Source of the DNA: Ardenticatenales bacterium
GTDB lineage: Bacteria > Chloroflexota > Anaerolineae > Ardenticatenales > Ardenticatenaceae
DNA length: 10,523 bases
Reading direction: 5' to 3'
Assembly (NCBI GenBank): GCA_013812995.1
Contig: JACCSL010000363.1
Location: forward strand, 1 to 10,523
Part shown: positions 6,401-10,523 of the stretch, in pieces
How the letters are laid out: each line of letters opens with the position of its first letter
Numbering within the stretch: position 1 is the first letter of the stretch
Notes under the pieces: generated by a model
Database searches by the model: none
What the model saw: only the letters and a program-made list of their open reading frames with translations
What the model was told of the DNA's origin: nothing
Position numbers and translations under genes: made by a program

Positions 6401-8704
6401 GGCCAGTTCGGCGTCGAGTTGGTAGAGCGGTTGAATGCCAGGGAGCTGAAAGCCAAGCTCAGCGTGGTGTTCAATGTCAGCGTCAAGCACTGGAAGGATC
6501 CGATTCGCGACACCCTGACCCCATCGTTGGCAGGCTACCAGCATGGGTTGGAGAGCGGGGATCTGGAATACGCGGCACTCAGCCTGAACGCCCATACCAA
6601 CAATCTCTTTACCAGCGGCAGCCCCCTGCCAACCGTGCATGACGAGATGAGCAAATACGCGGCGGTTATCCGCCGCCTCAAGCAGCCTTTCCAGTTGCAT
6701 ACCAACCAGATTTTCCACCAGACCGTTCGCAACCTGCTGGGCCAGGCCGAGCAGCCGCATCGCCTCGTCGGCGAGAGCTTTAACGAGGATGAGCAGTTGC
6801 CCCACCTGGTGGAGGCCAATGATCGCACCAACATCTGCATGGCCTATATCTGCAAGAGCCTGCTCTGCTACCACTTCGGGGCGTACGCCGAGGCTGTGGC
6901 CCATGCAGCGGAGGCCGAGAAAGACCTGGAGGCGCTGGTCGGCACGAATTATGTTCCGGCCTTTCACCATTTCTATCAGTCGCTGGCTCTCCTGGCCGAT
7001 TACCCGACACGCACCCCGCAGGCACAGAAACAGGCACTGAAGAAGGTTGCCGACAATCAGAAAAAGCTAAAGAAATGGGCCACACACGCCCCCATGAACT
7101 ACCAGCATCGCCATGATCTGGTAGAGGCCGAGCGGGCGCGCGTCCAGGGGAACCACTCCGCGGCCATCGAGTTGTACCAGCGGGCGATCTCACTGGCCGG
7201 GGCCAATAAATATTCTCAGGAAGCGGCGCTGGCGAACGAACTAGCGGCACTTTACTACCGTAGCCGCCAGATGACGCAGGTGGCACAGGGCTACCTGCTG
7301 GATGCCTATCAGGGCTATCTTACCTGGGGAGCCGCTGCCAAAGTTCGCCGCCTGGACCAGCACTATCCGGAACTCTTCGCACTCCTGGCAGGGCAGGTTG
7401 CCCCAGGCAGCAAGCGGCGCACGGTCACGCCCGGCTCCATCACGGAGCACTCCGGTGCGTTGGACCTCGCCACCGTGATGAAAGCCTCGCAGACCATCTC
7501 CAGCGAGTTGGATCTGGATCGCCTGCTTGAGAAACTCATGAGCATCGTGATTGAGAACGCGGGGGCGCAGAAGGGGGTACTCCTGCTGATGAAGGATGGG
7601 GAGTTGGTAGTAGAGGCCGAGGGAGAGGTGGAGCACTCTACGGTGAGTTTGCTTCAGTCCACGCCCGTGGAGAGAAGCCGGAGTCTGTCGGCGGCCATCG
7701 TGCATTACGTGGAGCGCACCAAAGAGGATGTCGTCTTGAACGACGCGACTCAGGAAGCGCGCTTTAAGGCCGATCCGTACATCATCACCCAGCGGCCCCG
7801 CTCCATCCTGTGTACGCCCCTGTTGAACCAGGGCCAGCTCATCGGTGTGATCTATCTGGAAAACAACCTGACGACGGGAGCCTTCACCCCGGAGCACGTG
7901 GAAATCGTCCAGATGCTGGGCACCCAGGGTGCCATCTCCATCACCAATGCCCACGCGATTGAGACGCGCATCGAAAAAGAGATTCTGGAGCAAGGGGCGC
8001 GCGACCTGGCCGAGCTGAATGCCAGCAAAGACAAGTTCTTCTCCATTATTTCCCACGACCTGCGCGGTCCTTTCGGAACCCTGATGGGTTTTTCCGAACT
8101 CATGCTCTTTCAGTTGGAGAAGATGGAGCCTACCGAAGTCAGAGAGATGGTGGAACTCATTCACTCGTCAGGCAAGAATGTTATGGCTCTCCTGGAAAAC
8201 CTCCTAGAGTGGTCCAGGCTCCAACGGGGGCACATCAATGTGTACGGCGCGACCATTCCCCTTGAGGCCCTGATCCAGCAGAATGTGGCTCTCATGGGGG
8301 ATACCGCGCGGAACAAAGAGATTCGGCTGAGCTATGAGGTTGACAGCTCGCTCAGGGCCTATGCGGACGAAAATATGATCAATACGGTCGTTCGCAACCT
8401 GATCAACAATGCCATCAAGTTTACCCAACCGGGCGGTCAGGTACGAGTCTCAGCGACGGCGCGCGAGGCAACGATTGAGGTGGCTGTCTCGGACAATGGC
8501 GTTGGGATCAGCGAGGCAAATCTGTCCAAGCTCTTCCGCATTGATGTGACGCATAGCACCACGGGTACGGCCAAGGAGCATGGCACGGGGCTGGGGTTGA
8601 TTCTCTGCAAGGAGATGATCGAGCAGAATGGCGGGCGCATCTGGGTCGAGAGTGTCCTGGGGGAGGGCTCTACCTTCTGCTTCACCGTGCCCAGGCTGAT
8701 GTAA
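3470..8704 (+). CDS. Trifunctional Ser/Thr kinase / AAA-type ATP-binding / sensor histidine kinase
   Basis: This large cytoplasmic signalling protein has 1744 residues. Residues 1-270 are a Ser/Thr kinase with K36, HKDINPSN (catalytic D128, N133), DFG at 147-149 and SPE at 175-177. It lacks the usual GxGxxG loop, as this hybrid family commonly does. Residues 300-600 are an AAA_16/STAND-like ATPase with Walker A GYAGVGKT (328-335), Walker B ending LDDLQW (D458, D459) and GNPFF (555-559). YHFLHDRVQQAAY (691-703) opens a long TPR-like region reaching about residue 1320. A GAF domain spans about 1332-1495 and leads through a helical linker to the histidine kinase: phosphoacceptor H1529 in SHDLRGP, N-box around N1643-N1647, DNGVGI at 1675 and GTGLGL at 1705. 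There is no transmembrane segment and no receiver domain. Longer reading from a TTG at 3383 is possible. I chose the ATG at 3470 because the downstream paralogue begins at the same residue and GAGAG lies seven bases before. The ligands and the partner regulator are unknown. Confidence 0.95.
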   Translation: MLTLPGYQVDEELHATINSVVYRGQRQADHQPVVLKVLNKIYPTPLELARFQREYEVTRTLSLEGVIQAFGLEAHRHSLVMVLEDFGADSLKRLMEHRSFSLEEILTIAIQITEALAEVHQRRVMHKDINPSNIVFNPVTGQVKLIDFGISTVLSREKPSLRVPNLLEGTLAYLSPEQTGRMNRAVDYRTDFYSLGITLYELLTGHPPFQSGDPLELIHAHIAKHPKPPTDLSPAVPQPLSDIILKLLSKTAEERYQSAYGLKADLEEVRSQLQSSGHIEPFPLGRYDSSSLFQLPQTLYGREKELDELLGVFERVAQGKSEMMLVSGYAGVGKTVLINELQKPNVEHKGYFISGKFDQFQQNIPYSALIQAFRELIRQLLTESDERIARWRAQLQEALGPNGQVITEVIPEVELIIDQQPPVAELSAAESQNRFQLVFQNFMGVFAQPAHPLAIFLDDLQWADGASLRLLQLFMSEEAGLPLFLLGAYRQKEVDAAHPLTLMLSALEKAGTTVPELSLQPLSQAQVTRFVADTLHASAERAAPLGEMVYDKTHGNPFFVGEFLKSLYQERLLRFVAAGQGDKRGGWQWDLKKIKPQAITDNVIDLMHGKLRRLPEETRDALKLAACIGNGFDLATLAMVHERPAVETAAALWPAIQEGLVVPLGEDYKLLQVATAPENAQELLQSLELAYHFLHDRVQQAAYALISEEQRQMVHLQVGRLLLRNSSSEEREERLFEILNHINNGAFLMTESRERQEVARLNLQAGQKAKGATAYGPALKYLTSGMELLGSECWQTHYDLMLSLHLAAAESAYLDGDFARMEQLAAAVSSHARTLLDKIKIYEIKIEADIAQYKMLEAVERAREGLALLGVALPAKPTTLHTVTGLVSSKMALGRKKIKDLQALPAMTDPDKRAAMRLLMIATAPAYYVAPKLFPPIVFNMVQLSIKHGNAPASAYGYGVYGVLLCALGDINSGYEFGQFGVELVERLNARELKAKLSVVFNVSVKHWKDPIRDTLTPSLAGYQHGLESGDLEYAALSLNAHTNNLFTSGSPLPTVHDEMSKYAAVIRRLKQPFQLHTNQIFHQTVRNLLGQAEQPHRLVGESFNEDEQLPHLVEANDRTNICMAYICKSLLCYHFGAYAEAVAHAAEAEKDLEALVGTNYVPAFHHFYQSLALLADYPTRTPQAQKQALKKVADNQKKLKKWATHAPMNYQHRHDLVEAERARVQGNHSAAIELYQRAISLAGANKYSQEAALANELAALYYRSRQMTQVAQGYLLDAYQGYLTWGAAAKVRRLDQHYPELFALLAGQVAPGSKRRTVTPGSITEHSGALDLATVMKASQTISSELDLDRLLEKLMSIVIENAGAQKGVLLLMKDGELVVEAEGEVEHSTVSLLQSTPVERSRSLSAAIVHYVERTKEDVVLNDATQEARFKADPYIITQRPRSILCTPLLNQGQLIGVIYLENNLTTGAFTPEHVEIVQMLGTQGAISITNAHAIETRIEKEILEQGARDLAELNASKDKFFSIISHDLRGPFGTLMGFSELMLFQLEKMEPTEVREMVELIHSSGKNVMALLENLLEWSRLQRGHINVYGATIPLEALIQQNVALMGDTARNKEIRLSYEVDSSLRAYADENMINTVVRNLINNAIKFTQPGGQVRVSATAREATIEVAVSDNGVGISEANLSKLFRIDVTHSTTGTAKEHGTGLGLILCKEMIEQNGGRIWVESVLGEGSTFCFTVPRLM

Positions 8705-8847
8705 GCATGGCTCAATCAGATTGTCGGCTATGGCTTTGGTCGTCCCAAGGTTGACGGCGAGTAGAGCTCCCTCGTAGAATCTAGTGGTCTGTCAGGCGTG
8801 AAGTGATGGAAAAGGAAGTAGGGAAGGGTTGTTAAAACGTAACTGGT

Positions 8848-9018
8848 TCTGCTGGAATTTGTGGTTGAGGGGTGGCTCTGCGTGGTGGCCGTCTCCCCGG
8901 CCTTCGGCCGCCCCTCTCCCGATATCGGGAGAGGGGACACGGAGCGAAGCGACGTGGGGGTGAGGGCTCGCATGGCACGCTTCCCCTCTTCCAAACCACA
9001 AATTCCGTCAGAAGCAGA
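8848..9018. repeat. MITE-like or REP-like element with imperfect terminal inverted repeats
   Basis: Left-end TCTGCT (8848-8853), a 13-base word GGAATTTGTGGTT (8854-8866) and GAGGGG (8867-8872) recur in inverted order on the right: CCCCTC (8983-8988), the exact complement of the 13-mer (8994-9006) and AGCAGA (9013-9018). The right arm has two small insertions of five and six bases. The centre holds the perfect palindrome at 8911-8936 and a CGGCC-TTC-GGCCG hairpin (8898-8910). The word AAAACGTAA lies outside both ends (8834-8842 and 9024-9032), like a target duplication, although that word is common here. There is no transposase gene, so the element would be non-autonomous. Confidence 0.55.
8911..8936. 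repeat. Perfect 26-bp palindrome (strong hairpin)
   Basis: Arms of 13 bases, CCCCTCTCCCGAT and its exact complement, meet at a central GATATC with no spacer. In RNA this would form a stable GC-rich hairpin. No T-run follows on either strand, so it is not a standard intrinsic terminator. It could still stabilise or attenuate the transcript leaving the first kinase gene. Similar CCTCTCCC/GGGAGAGG hairpins followed by a GGGTGAGGG stretch (here 8956-8966) are familiar as dispersed intergenic repeats in many bacteria. Confidence 0.75.
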
Positions 9019-9020
9019 AA

Positions 9021-9098
9021 CGTAAAACGTAAAACGTAATATGTCCCCTGAGACCACCGAGTGCGGGAGCGAGGTCGTTTTACGCATTACGTTTTACG
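9021..9098. repeat. CGTAAAA repeat cluster with a 13-bp inverted repeat
   Basis: The left part is a short tandem: CGTAAAA at 9021-9027 and 9028-9034, then CGTAAT at 9035-9040. The right part carries the complement: CGTTTTACGC at 9076-9085 and ATTACGTTTTACG at 9086-9098. The latter is the exact inverted copy of 9028-9040, so a 13-bp stem could enclose a 45-base loop. It ends about 60 bases before the second kinase start codon. Confidence 0.6.
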
Positions 9099-9158
9099 CT
9101 CTCATCAAATGACACTTGACGCTCCACTAGGCATCATTGACTTCAGAAAGTCGGTACC

Positions 9159-10523
9159 ATGCTTGTCCTCTCAGGCTACCAGGTTGGCGAGACGCTTCAT
9201 ACCACGACGAATTCCATTGTCTATCGCGGCCAGCGCACCGCTGACCAGAAGGCAGTGATTCTCAAGGCTCTGAACAAGGTGTACCCAACGCCGCTGGAGC
9301 GCGCGCGCTTCCAGCGGGAATACGAGGTGACGCGGCAGCTCCAGGGGACCGGAGTGATTGAGGCAATCGACCTTCTGCCCCATCAATATAGCCTCGTGGT
9401 GGTGCTGGAGGATTTTGGCGCGCTCTCCCTGAAACAACTGATGGCAAGCCGCGCCCTCTCTGTGGACGAAGTGCTGACGTTCGCCCTCCACATCACAGAG
9501 GCCCTGGCAACGGTTCACGAGAAGGGAGTGATGCATAAGGATCTCAACCCCTCGAACATTGTCCTCAACCCGGCCACGGGCGAACTCAAGCTGATCGACT
9601 TTGGTCTGGCAACCGTACTCTCCCGCGAGAAACCCGCCCTGCACAACCCCAACCATCTGGAGGGCACGCTTCCCTATCTCTCGCCGGAGCAGACGGGGCG
9701 CATGAACCGGGCCGTGGATTACCGCACGGATTTCTACTCGTTGGGCGTGACGCTCTATGAACTGCTGACCGGGCAGCTTCCCTTCATGTCGAGCGACCCG
9801 TTGGAATTGGTCCATGCCCATATCGCCCAGCAGCCGGTTCCCCCCAGCAGCCTGAATTCATCGCTCCCCGCGCCCCTGTCGGACATCATCATGAAGCTGC
9901 TCGCCAAAACAGCCGAGGAGCGCTATCAGAGCGCCCACGGCCTGCTTGCCGACCTGGAGGAGGTGCGCCGCCAGTGGCTAGCCACCGGAAGCGCCCAACG
10001 CTTTCCGCTCGGGCGATACGACGCGTCGCCGCGCTTTCAGCTGCCCCAGTTGCTCTATGGTCGCGAGGAAGAGATCAACGATCTGATGGGGGCCTTCGAG
10101 CGGGTGAGCCAGGGAAGCACGGAGCTGATGCTGGTGGTGGGCCATGCCGGAGTAGGAAAAACCGCCCTCATCAACGAGCTTCACAAACCCATCGTAGAGC
10201 GGCGCGGCTACTTTGTGGCGGGCAAGTTCGATCAGTTCCAGCGCACCATTCCCTACACCGGCCTCATAGAGGCTTTTCGCGAGTTGATCCGCCAGTTGCT
10301 GACGGAGAGCGATGCCGCGCTAGAGCAGTGGCGCGCGCGGCTCCTGGACGCGCTCGGCTCCAATGGGCAGATCATCATTGAGGTGGTCCCCGAGGTAGAA
10401 CTGTTCATTGGCGCTCAGCCACCCGTGCCCGCACTTGGCCCAATGGAGAGCCAGAATCGCTTTCAATTCGTCTTCCGCAACTTTATCGATTTATTTGCAC
10501 GCCCGGAGCACCCGCTGGTGCTC
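9159..10523 (+). CDS. Second trifunctional kinase of the same family (N-terminal part, runs off the window)
   Basis: 455 codons are present from an ATG at 9159, and the frame is still open at the window edge. The protein aligns without a gap to the first kinase and I judge roughly two-thirds of residues identical. The Ser/Thr kinase domain has K36, HKDLNPSN (D128, N133), DFG (147-149), SPEQTGRMNRA and TDFYSLG, and again a glycine-poor nucleotide loop. The ATPase domain begins with LYGREEE, and Walker A is GHAGVGKT (328-335). The window ends just before the expected Walker B LDDLQW. By analogy the rest should hold ATPase, helical-repeat, GAF and histidine kinase domains, but none of that is visible here. 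No strong ribosome-binding site precedes the ATG. The start is supported by identical alignment with the first copy (ML-L-GYQV). Confidence 0.93.
   Translation, partial: MLVLSGYQVGETLHTTTNSIVYRGQRTADQKAVILKALNKVYPTPLERARFQREYEVTRQLQGTGVIEAIDLLPHQYSLVVVLEDFGALSLKQLMASRALSVDEVLTFALHITEALATVHEKGVMHKDLNPSNIVLNPATGELKLIDFGLATVLSREKPALHNPNHLEGTLPYLSPEQTGRMNRAVDYRTDFYSLGVTLYELLTGQLPFMSSDPLELVHAHIAQQPVPPSSLNSSLPAPLSDIIMKLLAKTAEERYQSAHGLLADLEEVRRQWLATGSAQRFPLGRYDASPRFQLPQLLYGREEEINDLMGAFERVSQGSTELMLVVGHAGVGKTALINELHKPIVERRGYFVAGKFDQFQRTIPYTGLIEAFRELIRQLLTESDAALEQWRARLLDALGSNGQIIIEVVPEVELFIGAQPPVPALGPMESQNRFQFVFRNFIDLFARPEHPLVL

Larger units (their letters stand above)
8705..9158. other. Repeat-rich intergenic region between the paralogous kinases
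   Basis: About 450 bases carry no convincing gene. In order it holds 18 further in-frame sense codons after the kinase stop (to a TAG at 8762-8764), a MITE-like imperfect inverted repeat (8848-9018) with a perfect palindrome inside, and a cluster of CGTAAAA-type repeats (9021-9098). A possible -35 element TTGACG lies at 9116-9121, but no good -10 follows it. No U-tract terminator is visible after the first kinase. The second kinase also lacks a clear Shine-Dalgarno sequence. Confidence 0.7.

Noticed and set aside
5834..6970. Long minus-strand open frame of 378 codons inside the first kinase
   Set aside because: It is wholly antisense to well-supported coding sequence with no recognisable domain. 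Such shadows are common in GC-rich genes with biased codon use.
7241..8164. Minus-strand open frame of 307 codons opposite the GAF and histidine kinase domains
   Set aside because: The plus strand encodes clear GAF and HisKA motifs here. The antisense product shows no family features.
8898..8936. Intrinsic (Rho-independent) terminator
   Set aside because: The stems are strong but no run of T follows on either strand. I describe it as a palindromic repeat.

Overview
The window comes from a bacterial chromosome of moderately high GC content. The giant serine/threonine kinase/ATPase/histidine kinase proteins point to a lineage with large signalling repertoires. Chloroflexota would be my first guess, with cyanobacteria, myxobacteria or Planctomycetes as alternatives. 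This rests on protein architecture only and is an inference.

Layout. Positions 1-102 hold the last 33 codons of an unidentified plus-strand gene. It converges on, and overlaps by 11 bases, a minus-strand pair reading from 3122 down to 92: an HSP90/HtpG-type chaperone (1287-3122) followed 22 bases later by a TPR-type helical-repeat protein (92-1264). Positions 3123-3469 are a divergent control region. It holds a good sigma70-type promoter for the chaperone pair, five tandem 11-bp repeats in helical phase, and a nested inverted repeat. From 3470 to 8704 runs a complete 1744-residue trifunctional kinase: Ser/Thr kinase, AAA-type ATPase, long helical-repeat region, GAF domain and histidine kinase. 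Positions 8705-9158 are non-coding and rich in repeats: a MITE-like imperfect inverted repeat around a perfect 26-bp palindrome, then a cluster of CGTAAAA-type repeats. From 9159 to the end of the window is the first 455 codons of a second kinase of the same family, in the same orientation and aligning without gaps to the first.

How the genes may work together. The two kinases are cytoplasmic-looking sensors that could couple a Ser/Thr kinase and a nucleotide-driven switch to histidine phosphorelay. No response regulator lies in the window, so the output partner is elsewhere. The chaperone and TPR genes form a compact operon that may be a bacterial parallel to HSP90/TPR co-chaperone partnerships. 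The phased repeat array between the two divergent units is the best candidate for a shared regulatory site. Its 11-bp spacing is what OmpR/PhoB-family regulators use, but that link is inference.
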